Notes: generated by a model from the sequence alone, not told the origin. A DNA stretch of 64,000 bases from Pseudomonas rhizoryzae (GCF_005250615.1 NZ_SULM01000008.1:292985-356984); one strand, 5' to 3'; counted from the first letter of the stretch, positions 8,774 to 17,841 are shown. Made by a program: numbers and translations.

Positions 8774-8889
8774 ACTGCCGATGCAGAGACGAGCGTCGGA
8801 GGCGCCTGGGTCAGAGGCACGCCACGGCGCTTTTGCCATGACCCCGGCGATCAACACGTCGACGGTTAAACAGACGGTCACTGCGCTAG

Positions 8890-9282
<393 letters not shown>

Positions 9283-9331
9283 CGATTTAAACCGACAGCC
9301 CAACCCCAAACGAGCCCCAGGAGAAACAACG

Positions 9332-10672
9332 ATGACTCTGCGCAAGTACGCAGGGCTAGGAGCCCTCATGTCTTTCGTAGCGCTGCCGGGCCTAGCCATG
9401 GCCCAGGAAGCGGCTGCGGCACCTGCCATCAATAGCGGTGATACCGCTTGGATGCTGGTCTCGACGGCACTCGTGCTGTTCATGACCATTCCGGGGCTCG
9501 CCTTGTTCTACGGCGGCATGGTTCGCGCCAAGAACGTCCTCTCGGTCATGATGCAGTGCTTCGCCATCACCGGTCTCGTCAGCATCCTGTGGATGCTCTA
9601 CGGCTACAGCCTGGCCTTCGACACCACCGGCATGGAGAAGGGCGTCACCAACTTCAACTCCTTCATCGGCGGTCTGGGCAAGGCCTTCCTCTCCAGCCTG
9701 CAGCACGATGCCGTCACCTCGGCCACCGCGCTGTTCCCGGAAAGCGTCTTCGTCACCTTCCAGATGACCTTCGCCATCATCACCCCGGCGCTGATCGTCG
9801 GTGCCTTCGCCGAGCGCATGAAGTTCTCCGCCATGCTGGTCTTCACCGGCCTGTGGTTCACCTTCGTCTACGCCCCCATCGCCCACATGGTCTGGAGCGG
9901 TGACGGCGGCCTGCTGTGGGACTGGGGCGTGCTGGACTTCGCCGGCGGCACCGTGGTGCACATCAACGCCGGTATCGCCGGTCTGGTCGCTGCCCTGGTT
10001 CTGGGCAAGCGCAAGGGCTACCCGGCCACGCCCATGGCACCGCACAACCTGGGCTACACCCTGGTGGGCGCGGCCATGCTGTGGGTCGGCTGGTTCGGCT
10101 TCAACGCCGGTTCCGCCGCTGCCGCCAATGGCACCGCGGGCATGGCCATGCTGACCACCCAGATCGCCACCGCTGCCGCCGCCCTGGGCTGGATGTTCGC
10201 CGAGTGGATCACCCACGGTAAGCCGAGCGCCCTGGGCATCGCTTCCGGCGTGGTCGCCGGTCTGGTCGCCATCACCCCGGCCGCTGGTACCGCCGGCCCC
10301 ATGGGCGCCCTGATCATCGGTCTGGCCGCTGGCGTGCTGTGCTTCTTCAGCGCCACCAGCCTCAAGCGCAAGCTGGGCTACGACGACTCCCTGGACGCCT
10401 TTGGCGTGCATGGCATCGGCGGCATCGTCGGCGCCCTGCTGACCGGTATCTTCGCAGCCCCGTCCCTGGGTGGCTTCGGTACCGTGACCGACATCGGCGC
10501 GCAGTTCTTCATCCAGTTCAAGGGCGTTGCCTTCACCATCATCTACACCGGCATCGTCACCTTCGTGATCCTCAAGGTGCTGGACATGGTCATGGGCCTG
10601 AGAGTCAACGAGGAAGAAGAGACCGTGGGTCTGGACCTCACCCTGCACAACGAGCGCGGCTACAACCTGTAA
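9332..10672 (+). CDS. amtB: Ammonium transporter
   Basis: A 446-residue protein. The N-terminal signal peptide ends near AMAQEA, and eleven membrane segments follow, beginning AWMLVSTALVLFMTIPGLAL and continuing with FYGGMVRAKN. The pore His pair appears in FAGGTVVHINAGIAG and FGVHGIGGIVGALL, and the Phe gate in the MMQCFAITG region. It conducts NH4+/NH3 into the cytoplasm at low external ammonium and is plugged by GlnK. RBS AGGAG precedes the ATG. It is followed by a terminator, so glnK-amtB is a two-gene operon. Confidence 0.97.
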   Translation: MTLRKYAGLGALMSFVALPGLAMAQEAAAAPAINSGDTAWMLVSTALVLFMTIPGLALFYGGMVRAKNVLSVMMQCFAITGLVSILWMLYGYSLAFDTTGMEKGVTNFNSFIGGLGKAFLSSLQHDAVTSATALFPESVFVTFQMTFAIITPALIVGAFAERMKFSAMLVFTGLWFTFVYAPIAHMVWSGDGGLLWDWGVLDFAGGTVVHINAGIAGLVAALVLGKRKGYPATPMAPHNLGYTLVGAAMLWVGWFGFNAGSAAAANGTAGMAMLTTQIATAAAALGWMFAEWITHGKPSALGIASGVVAGLVAITPAAGTAGPMGALIIGLAAGVLCFFSATSLKRKLGYDDSLDAFGVHGIGGIVGALLTGIFAAPSLGGFGTVTDIGAQFFIQFKGVAFTIIYTGIVTFVILKVLDMVMGLRVNEEEETVGLDLTLHNERGYNL

Positions 10673-10686
10673 GCCGGACTCAGCCG

Positions 10687-10713
10687 AAAAAGGCGCCGCG
10701 AGGCGCCTTTTTT
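10687..10713 (+). terminator. Terminator of glnK-amtB
   Basis: AAAAAGGCGCC-GCGA-GGCGCCTTTTTT hairpin, 14 bases after the amtB stop. Confidence 0.9.
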
Positions 10714-10845
10714 GCGTCTGCCATACGGCTGGAACAACCGTCGTCCTGCTGTGTCTAGACTGCACGCCGGCGGTGTGCATTCACCGCTTTGCTTTTCCGA
10801 TCGTCGCGCTAGAATGCGCGCCCAGTCAGTCGGCGGGGGTTGTTC

Positions 10846-11265
10846 ATGTGGCTGCAGCGAACCTTTTCCCTGCGCGCGCGGGCGCGCGGCTTCCATTTGA
10901 TTACCGATGAGGTGGTGGAGCAGCTGCCGGAGCTGGGGCAGTGCCGGATCGGACTGCTGCACCTGTGGTTGCAGCACACCTCGGCGTCCCTGACCATCAA
11001 CGAGAATGCCGATGGGGCGGTACGGCGCGACTTCGAGCGGTTCTTCAACCAACTGGTGCCCCAGGGCCAGGGTGGTTATGAGCATGACTACGAAGGGCCG
11101 GATGACCTGCCCGCGCATTTCAAGAGCAGCCTGCTCGGCTGCAGCCTGAGCCTGCCGATCCAGCAGGGGCGGCTGGCCCTGGGGACCTGGCAGGGCATCT
11201 ATCTGGGTGAGCACCGCGACCAGGGCGGCGCACGTCGCGTGATCGCGACGCTGCAAGGCGAATAG
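10846..11265 (+). CDS. YjbQ family protein (UPF0047)
   Basis: A 139-residue protein. It has the family signature of the UPF0047/YjbQ fold: [20 protein letters not shown] near residue 40, then a His-rich patch ([20 protein letters not shown]) and C-terminal [13 protein letters not shown]. Members are trimers with a metal-like His/Glu site; some were reported to have weak thiamine-phosphate synthase activity, but the physiological role is unclear. I chose the ATG at 10846, preceded by a GGGGG ribosome site, over the TTG six bases earlier. It follows the amtB terminator and precedes sutA. Confidence 0.9.
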   Translation: MWLQRTFSLRARARGFHLITDEVVEQLPELGQCRIGLLHLWLQHTSASLTINENADGAVRRDFERFFNQLVPQGQGGYEHDYEGPDDLPAHFKSSLLGCSLSLPIQQGRLALGTWQGIYLGEHRDQGGARRVIATLQGE

Positions 11266-11336
11266 CCAGGAATTTTTCTTTGGAGGTCGCGTCAAAACGC
11301 GCGGCCCGATTTTACCAATGTGTTTGGAGGCGGTTT

Positions 11337-11672
11337 ATGAGCGACGAAGATCTCGAGCAGGACGACCTGGAGACGGGGGCGGAGGAAGACGAGGGCGATA
11401 ACGAAGAATTCGCCGCGGCGACCGAAGACGCCGAAGCCGAGGACAGTGGCGACGGCGAGACGCCGGCGTCCACCAGCAAGGCGAAGAAGAAGCGGGAAGC
11501 GGAGCCCGAGGAGCTGCCTTCCGTCGAGGCCAAGCAGCGCGAGCGGGACGCCTTGGAAAAGGCCATGCAGGAGTTCCTGGCGCGCGGTGGCAAGGTGCAG
11601 GAAATCGATGCCAATGTGGTTGCCGATCCGCCCAAGAAGCCCGATAGCAAATATGGCAGTCGTCCTATCTAG
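11337..11672 (+). CDS. sutA: RNA polymerase-binding transcriptional regulator SutA
   Basis: A 111-residue, strongly acidic protein. Residues 1-50 are almost all Glu, Asp, Ala and Gly, followed by a basic KAKKKREAE patch. A conserved helix (LPSVEAKQRERDALEKAMQE) and a tail FLARGGKVQEIDANVVADPP ending in KPDSKYGSRPI complete it. This layout is that of SutA, a small protein of Pseudomonas that binds RNA polymerase and raises transcription of housekeeping genes during slow growth. The ATG at 11337 has TTGGAGG upstream; a TTG-initiated extension is rejected. It is followed by a terminator. Base composition is unremarkable. Confidence 0.92.
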   Translation: MSDEDLEQDDLETGAEEDEGDNEEFAAATEDAEAEDSGDGETPASTSKAKKKREAEPEELPSVEAKQRERDALEKAMQEFLARGGKVQEIDANVVADPPKKPDSKYGSRPI

Positions 11673-11692
11673 GATCGCGCCATACCGCCTAC

Positions 11693-11720
11693 GAAACCCC
11701 GCCGCGGCGGGGTTTCGTTT
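11693..11720 (+). terminator. Terminator of sutA
   Basis: GAAACCCCGCC-GC-GGCGGGGTTTC hairpin followed by GTTTG, 20 bases past the sutA stop. Its symmetry would also stop the convergent small ORF on the minus strand. Confidence 0.82.
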
Positions 11721-11729
11721 GTCTGGCGA

Positions 11730-11822
11730 TCAGACCAGTGCCATCACCATGATGAAGCCGGTAAAGGCCGCAGCCATGGTTGCAAGGCAGGCCATGCAGA
11801 TTACATCGTCTCTCTCATACAT
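11730..11822 (-). CDS. Possible 30-residue single-TM membrane protein
   Basis: ATG at 11822, stop TGA at 11730-11732. The peptide is MYERDDVICMACLATMAAAF then TGFIMVMALV: an acidic start with a CxxxC-like pair and one continuous hydrophobic helix to the C-terminus. A weak AGGG lies about 13 bases upstream of the start. It ends just before the sutA terminator. Small membrane proteins like this are often missed, but nothing beyond composition and frame supports it. Confidence 0.35.
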   Translation of the reverse strand: MYERDDVICMACLATMAAAFTGFIMVMALV

Positions 11823-11937
11823 GTTGGCGGCGCCCTGAAAGCCCTAGTGGGTGATGGCATTCTGCTCCCCTGGCAAATAGTTGCCTGTGCTACTCATCGC
11901 AAAAGGCCACCATTCGAGTCCGGCTATGCCAAGCAGT

Positions 11938-12279
11938 TCACCAATGCCGGGGCGGACCGTAATAGGGGCGCGTCTCGTAACCAGGCGGCGGGGCATAATG
12001 CCCGGGTGGGAGCGGACGCCAATGGGGCGCGACGTATTCCTGCTGTGGATAGGGGCGATAGTAGCTGTAGGGGTAGCGATCCCTACGGTAGTAGGGGTGG
12101 TACCGGTGATGCCGTCGGTACTCGCCCACCGGCCTGAAATCGGCCGCGTCGGGGCCCGCCTCGGCGCCGATGGTCCAGCGTTGCGCCGGACCGTCGCCCG
12201 GCAGCTCGTGGGCCGCTGCCAGGCTGCTGGCGGTCAGGGCGGCGGTCAACAGCAGGATCAGGGACGCTTGCGATGCCAT
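11938..12279 (-). CDS. Secreted Tyr/Pro/Arg-rich protein of unknown function
   Basis: A 113-residue protein with a signal peptide (MASQASLILLLTAALTASSL then AAAHE). The mature part has a short conventional stretch (WTIGAEAGPDAADFRPVGEY) followed by a low-complexity region very rich in Tyr, Arg, His and Pro (YRRHHRYHPYYRRDRYPYSY and later PPGHYAPPPGYE). The ATG at 12279 follows GAGGAG at 6-base spacing. I do not recognise a family; such tails occur in periplasmic or outer-surface small proteins, including RcnB-like ones, but the RcnB core motif is not evident. Confidence 0.72.
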   Translation of the reverse strand: MASQASLILLLTAALTASSLAAAHELPGDGPAQRWTIGAEAGPDAADFRPVGEYRRHHRYHPYYRRDRYPYSYYRPYPQQEYVAPHWRPLPPGHYAPPPGYETRPYYGPPRHW

Positions 12280-12385
12280 GGTGCTCTCCTCGCGGCGCTC
12301 GATGGGCCGCGTCACCATGAAACACCTTTGGCTGTCAGCGGGCGTCAGGCCAGGTAAAGGTCTGGTAAGACTCCGCCGGGTCCGC

Positions 12386-12496
12386 TCAGCCCCAGTCCAG
12401 ACCCTGCATGCCCACCGCCAATATGAGGGCCAGCGCCAGGAGGCCGATGCCGCACATCAGGATCGCCAGCTCCAGTTGATCCAGGCGTCGTTTCAT
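12386..12496 (-). CDS. 36-residue single-TM protein, translationally coupled
   Basis: The start ATG at 12496 overlaps the stop of the preceding gene in an ATGA junction (12493-12496), so translation is probably coupled. The peptide MKRRLDQLELAILMCGIGLL then ALALILAVGMQGLDWG has a basic amphipathic N-terminus and a single membrane helix. It is too short for default gene callers. Function unknown. Confidence 0.55.
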   Translation of the reverse strand: MKRRLDQLELAILMCGIGLLALALILAVGMQGLDWG

Positions 12497-12834
12497 CCCT
12501 GCCACCACTGCCAGAGGGTAAAGCCGACCAGCGCCATGACCAGGCCGAGAAAGAGCCGATTCAGCCACAGGCTGATACCACTGAGCAGCGACAGCCAGAG
12601 CGGGACGGCAGGCTGCGTAGGGGTGGCCAGGGAGGGGTCGAGCATCGCCTGGGGCAGGACGCCACTTTGATCGGCAAGGGGGAGCAAGCGAATGGGCATC
12701 GGGTAAGCGCCTCCGTGCGCTGAGAGCAGAAGAGGGGTCGCGCCCGCGGTGAAGGTGCGAAGCGACCCTGGCGGCGCGGCAGTGAAGGCCGCTTGCCAAT
12801 CGTGTTCCGGATCATCGCCGAAAAGGCGGCTCAT
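12493..12834 (-). CDS. Unknown protein with C-terminal membrane anchor
   Basis: A 113-residue protein, MSRLFGDDPEHDWQAAFTAA followed by a Pro/Leu-rich soluble part and a C-terminal hydrophobic segment (FLGLVMALVGFTLWQWWQG), suggesting a tail-anchored membrane protein. The start is uncertain: no clear ribosome site precedes the ATG at 12834, and an in-frame ATG at 12906 would add 24 residues. It overlaps the 36-residue gene downstream by four bases, forming a two-gene unit. I do not recognise it. Confidence 0.55.
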   Translation of the reverse strand: MSRLFGDDPEHDWQAAFTAAPPGSLRTFTAGATPLLLSAHGGAYPMPIRLLPLADQSGVLPQAMLDPSLATPTQPAVPLWLSLLSGISLWLNRLFLGLVMALVGFTLWQWWQG

Positions 12835-13021
12835 GAGGTGACGATGCGATGAAAAGGTCGGGCCGTTCCCACTCTTTACGGCAATTGCCAGCGTCTTTGC
12901 GGTCATCGTGAAGGCTCATGAGGTGATGAGCGGATTCATCCGGGACTTGAGCAGGCGGCACGACTGGAGCAGCCTTGCTGACCATAGCGCGAACGGCCGC
13001 CGCGGCTTCTGGAAAAACGTC

Positions 13022-13342
13022 ATGATCAATCTGTTTAACGACCTGCCCGACGCCGCTCTTGCGGAGGTATTCACACCTTTGCTCAGTAGGCCCGGATGCC
13101 GGATCGAGCGCATCGTTTCCCAGGGACAGTCCACCCCGGCCCACGAGCCCTATCGGCAGGCGCACGACGAATGGGTCGTGTTGCTCAAAGGGGCCGCGCG
13201 GGTGGCCCTGGAGGGGCGCGAGGTGGCCTTGCAGCCGGGCGACACGCTGTTCATCCCGGCGCATACCGAGCACTGGGTGACCTTTACCGATCCCGCGGTT
13301 GCCAGCGTCTGGCTGGCGATTCACTTCGAGGCGGCGACCTGA
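13022..13342 (+). CDS. Cupin domain-containing protein
   Basis: A 106-residue single-domain cupin starting MINLFNDLPDAALAEVFTPL. Cupin motif 1 is represented by HDEWVVLLKGAARVALEGRE and motif 2 by GDTLFIPAHTEHWV, with His residues placed to hold a metal ion. Proteins of this size and start are common in pseudomonads; the reaction is unknown. The frame stays open upstream to 12908, but the extension has atypical composition and the family begins at MINLF. The gene is divergent from the small membrane-protein pair. Confidence 0.8.
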   Translation: MINLFNDLPDAALAEVFTPLLSRPGCRIERIVSQGQSTPAHEPYRQAHDEWVVLLKGAARVALEGREVALQPGDTLFIPAHTEHWVTFTDPAVASVWLAIHFEAAT

Positions 13343-13476
13343 GCCCAGGCATCCGCACGGCCAGGAATCGATAACGGCCAGGCTATCGTTGGTCGCGAGC
13401 GTCGTTAGGTGCTGTGCCGATCCAGCGCCCTTCCGGGACGAGAAGGAAGGGCGCCCGCTGAGCGATCGGCTGAAGG

Positions 13477-13830
13477 CTACTTAGCCAGGGTCACCGGGCC
13501 ATGATCGTCGCAATGGCCGTCGTGGACATGGTGCAGGCGGCCATCCACCAGGTAGTCGACGTGGTCGCCATGGGGCACGGCTTCATGGCCGCAGTCCGGG
13601 CCGTGGACATGGTCGGCTGCATGGCCGGAACTCTGGCCATGGGTGCACTGGTCGGGATTGGTGGCGCTGACTTCGATGACGTGCTCGTCCACGTGATCGC
13701 CATGCATGTGGTGCAGGTGGCCGTCATGGAGATAATCGACGTGGCCGTCGTGCTCGATGGCGGTGTGTCCGCAATTCGGCCCATGCTGGTGGCTGTGGTT
13801 GGCGTGATGCTTGTCGCTGCAGGTGGTCAT
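13477..13830 (-). CDS. Histidine-rich putative metal-binding protein with internal duplication
   Basis: A 117-residue protein with about one quarter His. Two related blocks are visible: GPNCGHTAIEHDGHVDYLHD then GHLHHMHGDH, and GPDCGHEAVPHGDHVDYLVD then GRLHHVHDGH, separated by an ordinary linker (VIEVSATNPDQCTHG). Cys and His placement suggests binding of Zn, Ni, Co or Cu, perhaps for storage or delivery. No signal peptide or membrane segment, so likely cytoplasmic. The ATG at 13830 starts MTTCSDKHHANHSHQHGP; the longer frame upstream passes through the promoter. A MerR-like promoter precedes it. Confidence 0.8.
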   Translation of the reverse strand: MTTCSDKHHANHSHQHGPNCGHTAIEHDGHVDYLHDGHLHHMHGDHVDEHVIEVSATNPDQCTHGQSSGHAADHVHGPDCGHEAVPHGDHVDYLVDGRLHHVHDGHCDDHGPVTLAK

Positions 13831-13873
13831 GGTACTGACTCCGAAAAGGGTGGCGGTTGGGTGATGCCACGCT

Positions 13874-13904
13874 ATTACGAAGTCTGTAGTGGGTAGAGAG
13901 TCAA
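13874..13904 (-). promoter_or_regulatory. Possible MerR-type metal-responsive promoter of the His-rich gene
   Basis: On the minus strand, TTGACT (13899-13904) and CGTAAT (13874-13879) are 19 bases apart. The spacer contains the imperfect dyad TCTCTA-CCCAC-TACAGA (13883-13899), similar in layout to ZntR/CadR operators. The -10 match is only moderate. Confidence 0.4.
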
Positions 13905-14063
13905 GCAGGGTTGGGCAAAATTTTTTACGGAGACGAGGGGCTGTGGAGGCTCTAAGGCGAGCCTTTGGGTGACGGTCGACATCCGTCAGGCTTCGCTGGG
14001 AAGGCGGGAGCGGCCGCAGTACCAACCGCGCGCAGGGCGCCCGTCATGCTTTTTTCCGGGCAC

Positions 14064-14089
14064 AAAAAAACCGGCCTAGGCCGGTTTTT
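14064..14089 (-). terminator. Terminator downstream of tRNA-Phe
   Basis: CCGGCC-TA-GGCCGG stem flanked by seven A and five T, so it can work in both directions. It lies 40 bases past the tRNA 3' end and ends the asmA-mutY-yggX-tRNA direction. Confidence 0.85.
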
Positions 14090-14129
14090 CTGATCTCCGG
14101 GGTTCAACAGAACCCACGGAGCTATATTT

Positions 14130-14205
14130 TGGTGCCCAGGGACGGAATCGAACCGCCGACACGGGGATTTTCAATCCCCTGCTCTACCAACTGAGCTACC
14201 TGGGC
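14130..14205 (-). tRNA. tRNA-Phe (GAA)
   Basis: 76 bases on the minus strand. The acceptor stem GCCCAGG pairs with CCTGGGC and is followed by an encoded ACCA end. The D-arm contains AGCTCAGTTGGTAGAGC, the anticodon loop TTGAAAA gives anticodon GAA, and the T-arm contains GGTTCGATTCC. It follows yggX as in other pseudomonads. Confidence 0.97.
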
Positions 14206-14291
14206 AACGGGGCGCATTAAAAGCGTTTCTCGACCTTGTGTCAACAGCGAGCCCAAAAAAATTTAGATTTTTCGGGCGCTTAGCTGTTGGG

Positions 14292-14564
14292 TCAGGCGCT
14301 GGGGGGTACGTAGCCTTCGGCTTGGGCGTAGTCTTCGCCGGAGAGGAACTTGTCCATCTCGGCCTGGAGGAACTTGCGATCCTCGGCGTTCATCATGTTC
14401 AGCCGGCGCTCGTTGATGAGCATGGTCTGGTGTTTCTGCCACTCTTCCCAGGCCTGCTTGGAGACGTGCTGGTAGATGTCTTCGCCCTTGGCGCCGGGGT
14501 AGGGCGGACGATCGAGGCCGGGCAGCTCCTGCTTGTGCTTGCGGCACATCACGGTGCGGGTCAT
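14292..14564 (-). CDS. yggX: Oxidative damage protection / Fe(II)-trafficking protein YggX
   Basis: A 90-residue protein starting [20 protein letters not shown], with [20 protein letters not shown] and [14 protein letters not shown] motifs, matching YggX in sequence and length. YggX protects Fe-S enzymes from superoxide and may handle ferrous iron; Cys7 is the conserved cysteine. It overlaps mutY by four bases (ATGA), so the two are translationally coupled; the MutY Fe-S cluster and YggX's role make the pairing sensible. Confidence 0.96.
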   Translation of the reverse strand: MTRTVMCRKHKQELPGLDRPPYPGAKGEDIYQHVSKQAWEEWQKHQTMLINERRLNMMNAEDRKFLQAEMDKFLSGEDYAQAEGYVPPSA

Positions 14565-15625
14565 GCGGGTTCTCCTTTGAGCGCCTGCGCGGCGCGCTTG
14601 AGCAGTTTCTGCACCGGGGCGGCGAGGCCCAGGCGCGGCGGGGAGGCGAGGTTATACCAAAGCCAGTCGCCCTCGGCCACGGCGTGGCGGCGGTGGTCCA
14701 CCTGCACCAGCCAGGGCTCGATGGCCAACTGGAAGTGGCTGAAGGTATGCACCAGGCCGGGCAGCGCCTGGCGTTCGTCGATGGTCAGCCCCTGGCGTTC
14801 GGCCAGGACTTCGAATTCGGTGACGTCGGCCACTTCCGGTGGTCCCCACAGGCCGCCCCAGAGGCCGGTGGAAGGCCGTCGCTGCAGGAGCACGGCATTG
14901 TCGTCGTTGACGAACAGCGGCATCAGGGTGTGCCGCTGTGGCAGCGTCTTGCGTGGCTTGGATGCGGGAAAGTCGGTCTCCTGGCCCAGCAGGTGGGCGC
15001 GGCAGCCGGGCTTGACCGGGCACAGCAGGCAGCTGGGTTTGCTACGGGTACAGAGGGTGGCGCCCAGGTCCATCATCGCCTGGGTGTAGTGGCCGACGCG
15101 CTCATGGGGCATCAGCCGCTCTGCCACGTCCCACAGGCGCCGGGCCACGGCCGGCTCGCCCGGATAACCCGGGGTAGCGGTGTAGCGCGCCAGCACCCGC
15201 TTGACGTTGCCATCGAGGATGGGCGCGCGGATGTTCATGCTCAGGCTGGCGATGGCTCCGGCGGTGGAGCGGCCGATGCCGGGCAGCTCGGCCAGGGCTT
15301 CGACGCTGCGGGGGAATTCACCACCGTGGCGCTCGACCACGGTCTTGGCGGCCTTGTGCAGGTTGCGCGCGCGACTGTAGTAGCCGAGCCCGGTCCAGAG
15401 GTGCAGCACCTCGTCCTCGGGCGCGGCGGCCAGCGCCTCGACCGTGGGCAGCGCCTGCATGAAGCGGTCGAAATAGCCCAGCACGGTGGCGACCTGGGTC
15501 TGCTGGAGCATGATCTCCGAGACCCAGACACGATAGGGCGTCACGGCCTGTTGCCAGGGCAGGTCCTTGCGGCCGTGCAGGTCGTACCAGGCCAGTACGG
15601 CGGTACCGAAAGCGTCGTCAGTCAT
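14561..15625 (-). CDS. mutY: A/G-specific adenine glycosylase
   Basis: A 354-residue base-excision repair enzyme that removes A mispaired with 8-oxoG. The helix-hairpin-helix ([20 protein letters not shown]) with the catalytic Asp region ([13 protein letters not shown]) is present. The [4Fe-4S] ligands are spaced C-x6-C-x2-C-x5-C in [17 protein letters not shown]. The C-terminal MutT-like domain (about 230-350) recognises 8-oxoG. Length is normal. Its ATGACT start overlaps the stop of asmA by four bases, and its own stop overlaps yggX, so the three form one operon. Confidence 0.97.
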   Translation of the reverse strand: MTDDAFGTAVLAWYDLHGRKDLPWQQAVTPYRVWVSEIMLQQTQVATVLGYFDRFMQALPTVEALAAAPEDEVLHLWTGLGYYSRARNLHKAAKTVVERHGGEFPRSVEALAELPGIGRSTAGAIASLSMNIRAPILDGNVKRVLARYTATPGYPGEPAVARRLWDVAERLMPHERVGHYTQAMMDLGATLCTRSKPSCLLCPVKPGCRAHLLGQETDFPASKPRKTLPQRHTLMPLFVNDDNAVLLQRRPSTGLWGGLWGPPEVADVTEFEVLAERQGLTIDERQALPGLVHTFSHFQLAIEPWLVQVDHRRHAVAEGDWLWYNLASPPRLGLAAPVQKLLKRAAQALKGEPA

Positions 15626-17841
15626 CGGCGTTGCAGCAGTCCCCGGATGGCGTTCTGAATGTCGGGGCTGATCTTATCACCGAGCTTCTCTTCGATTTTT
15701 TCGTTCAGACGATTGCCGGCGGCCTGGGCGATGATCTGGCCCATGGCCTGGCGGTCCAGGCGGCAGGCCTTGGCGCCCAGTTCCAGGGGACCGCGGCACT
15801 GCAGTGGCCACTCGATGTCGGCATAGCGTTCGCCGACCTTGCAGCCCGGATCGGCGGCGGCGTTGGTGTCGCCCTGGACGGTGATGCCCAGGTGGTAATC
15901 GAGGCCAAGGGTCCGCAGGTCGATGTCGCCATCACCCTTGACCGCCAGTCCCGGCACGCTGACGCGCAGGTCCTGGTTGCGCGCCACGCCGTTGACGATG
16001 CTGAGGGTGCCACTCAACTGGCGGAACGGGGTGTTCTGGCCACCGTGGGGCAGTTCCAGTGGCTTGCGATTGAGCAGGGAGATGCCCTGGCACAGCTGGC
16101 TTTCGACGTTGGCGTCGATGAGCTGGCCATTGCGCAGGGCGAAGCGAGCGGTACCGTCCAGATTGTCGATCAGGGCGCGCTGGCTGGCGCCGCTGCTGCG
16201 CAGGTCGGCGTCCAGGTCGAGCAGGCCTTCCACCGGCGGCTTCTGGCCCTGGGCCTGCAGGATGCGCTCCACCGGCACGCCATTGATGCGTTCCTTGACG
16301 CTGAGCTGGGGTTGGGCGCCGCGCACGTCGAGGGTGCCATTGGCCTGGAAGTTGCCACCGAACAGCTCGCCGCTCAGGTCGCTGAGTTGCAACTGGCCAT
16401 CGTTGGCCGTGGCCTTGAAGCTGGCGTTCTCGAAGGGCAGATGGTCCAGCGTCAGCTGTTGCAGGCTCAGCTCGACATTGGCATCGAGGCTGCGCAGGCG
16501 CTCCACCGGCAGCAGGTTTTCCTGGCTCCAGGCGTGCTGGGTCGGGGCTTCCGGCAACGGCGAGTTGCCCTGGGCCGCGCTGGCGTCGACCTGGGCGACT
16601 TCCTGTTGGCGCGCACCGTTGGCCTGGCGGGCCGCGGCGGTCTTGGCCGGCAGATAGCGATCCAGGTCCAGGGTGTCGCCACTGAGCTGGACGCGCAGGG
16701 CGCGGCGGGCGATGTCGTCGACGGCGACGCGGCCCTTGAGGGTGCTGTCGTCGAGGTTGAAGTTGAAGTCGTTCAGCACCAGGGCATTGCGGCTGGCCTG
16801 TAGCTGGGCGTTCATCTCGAAGCGCTGCAGGGTCTTGGCATCGGCCATGGCCGGCAATTCGACGCCGATGCTGTCGAGGAAGGCGCGCAGGTCCAGGCGG
16901 GCGATGGAGACACCACCGGTCAGTTGGGGCTCGGTCTCGAGACCGGTGAGCTTGAGATCGCCCAGGGCCTTGAGGTCGTTGGCGGTGAGCTTGAGGCTGG
17001 TCCATTCGGCGGTCTGGGCGCGGCGGTCGACGGCGAGTTCGCCGCTGGCGGAATAGTTGACCAGTTTGCCGTTGAAGGGCTCGCCGGTGGCATCGCCGGT
17101 GAGTTGCAGGCCGTCCAGGGCGTATTGCTGGCTGGCCGGATCGTAGCGGAATTCACCGCTGAGCTGCACCGTGGCATTCACCGGTGGCTGGGTGGTGCTG
17201 GCGGTACCGGCCAGCTTGAGCGGAATGGCCGTGCCGGGGTAGATGGCACCGGTCTGCAGGTCGATGCCGTCGAAGGCGTAGTGGGCGCCACTGCGGGCGT
17301 CGCTGTATTCGATGCGCGAGTTGCGGATCGTCAGGCTTTCGACGTTGAGCTTGAGCGGTTGGCGATGGCCTGTCGCGGGTTCGTTCGCGGCGGGGGTGTC
17401 CGCCGCAGGGGCGTCGGCCTGGCCGGGCTGGGGCGCGGGGCGGCCGATCTCCGCCCAGTTGCTGCGGCCCTGGTCATCGCGGCTGGCGGTGAGGTCCAGG
17501 CCGTCGATCTTGACGTCGCTCATCTCCAGGTCGCGGCGCAGCAGCAGGGGCAGCAGGCGCACCGAGAGGATCAGGCGCTGCACCTGGGCGAGCTGGCGAT
17601 CCGGGGTGGCGGCACTGGCCAGGGTGGCGTCGTGCAATTCGACGCCCAGCCAGGGGAACAGACTCCAGCCGATGTCGCCCTTGAGCTGTAGGTCGACGTT
17701 GGCCTTGTCGCGTGCCAGCTGACGGATCTCGTCCTTGTAGTCGTTGGGATCGACCAGGTGGGTGAGGGCGAAGCCTACGGCGACCAGCAGGAGCAGCAGG
17801 CCGACGAGAACGATACCCAGCACTTTGGCGAAAGCTTTCAT
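15622..17841 (-). CDS. asmA: AsmA family envelope protein
   Basis: A 739-residue protein. An N-terminal membrane anchor ([20 protein letters not shown]) is followed by a long periplasmic part with the AsmA N-domain (HLVDPNDYKDEIRQL; then GDIGWSLFPWLGVELHDATL) and a C-terminal AsmA_2 domain. AsmA-like proteins are predicted bridge-like lipid carriers between inner and outer membrane. The ATG at 17841 starts MKAFAKVLG; an upstream open frame of 65 codons has no signal or ribosome site. First gene of asmA-mutY-yggX. The 297 bases to the divergent MFS gene hold only the two promoter regions. Confidence 0.93.
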   Translation of the reverse strand: MKAFAKVLGIVLVGLLLLLVAVGFALTHLVDPNDYKDEIRQLARDKANVDLQLKGDIGWSLFPWLGVELHDATLASAATPDRQLAQVQRLILSVRLLPLLLRRDLEMSDVKIDGLDLTASRDDQGRSNWAEIGRPAPQPGQADAPAADTPAANEPATGHRQPLKLNVESLTIRNSRIEYSDARSGAHYAFDGIDLQTGAIYPGTAIPLKLAGTASTTQPPVNATVQLSGEFRYDPASQQYALDGLQLTGDATGEPFNGKLVNYSASGELAVDRRAQTAEWTSLKLTANDLKALGDLKLTGLETEPQLTGGVSIARLDLRAFLDSIGVELPAMADAKTLQRFEMNAQLQASRNALVLNDFNFNLDDSTLKGRVAVDDIARRALRVQLSGDTLDLDRYLPAKTAAARQANGARQQEVAQVDASAAQGNSPLPEAPTQHAWSQENLLPVERLRSLDANVELSLQQLTLDHLPFENASFKATANDGQLQLSDLSGELFGGNFQANGTLDVRGAQPQLSVKERINGVPVERILQAQGQKPPVEGLLDLDADLRSSGASQRALIDNLDGTARFALRNGQLIDANVESQLCQGISLLNRKPLELPHGGQNTPFRQLSGTLSIVNGVARNQDLRVSVPGLAVKGDGDIDLRTLGLDYHLGITVQGDTNAAADPGCKVGERYADIEWPLQCRGPLELGAKACRLDRQAMGQIIAQAAGNRLNEKIEEKLGDKISPDIQNAIRGLLQRR

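Noticed and set aside
8818..8832. GGCAC stretch upstream of glnK as a sigma-54 promoter
   Set aside because: The distance from GG to the next GC is 9 or 11 bases rather than 10; the element at 8758-8773 has correct spacing.
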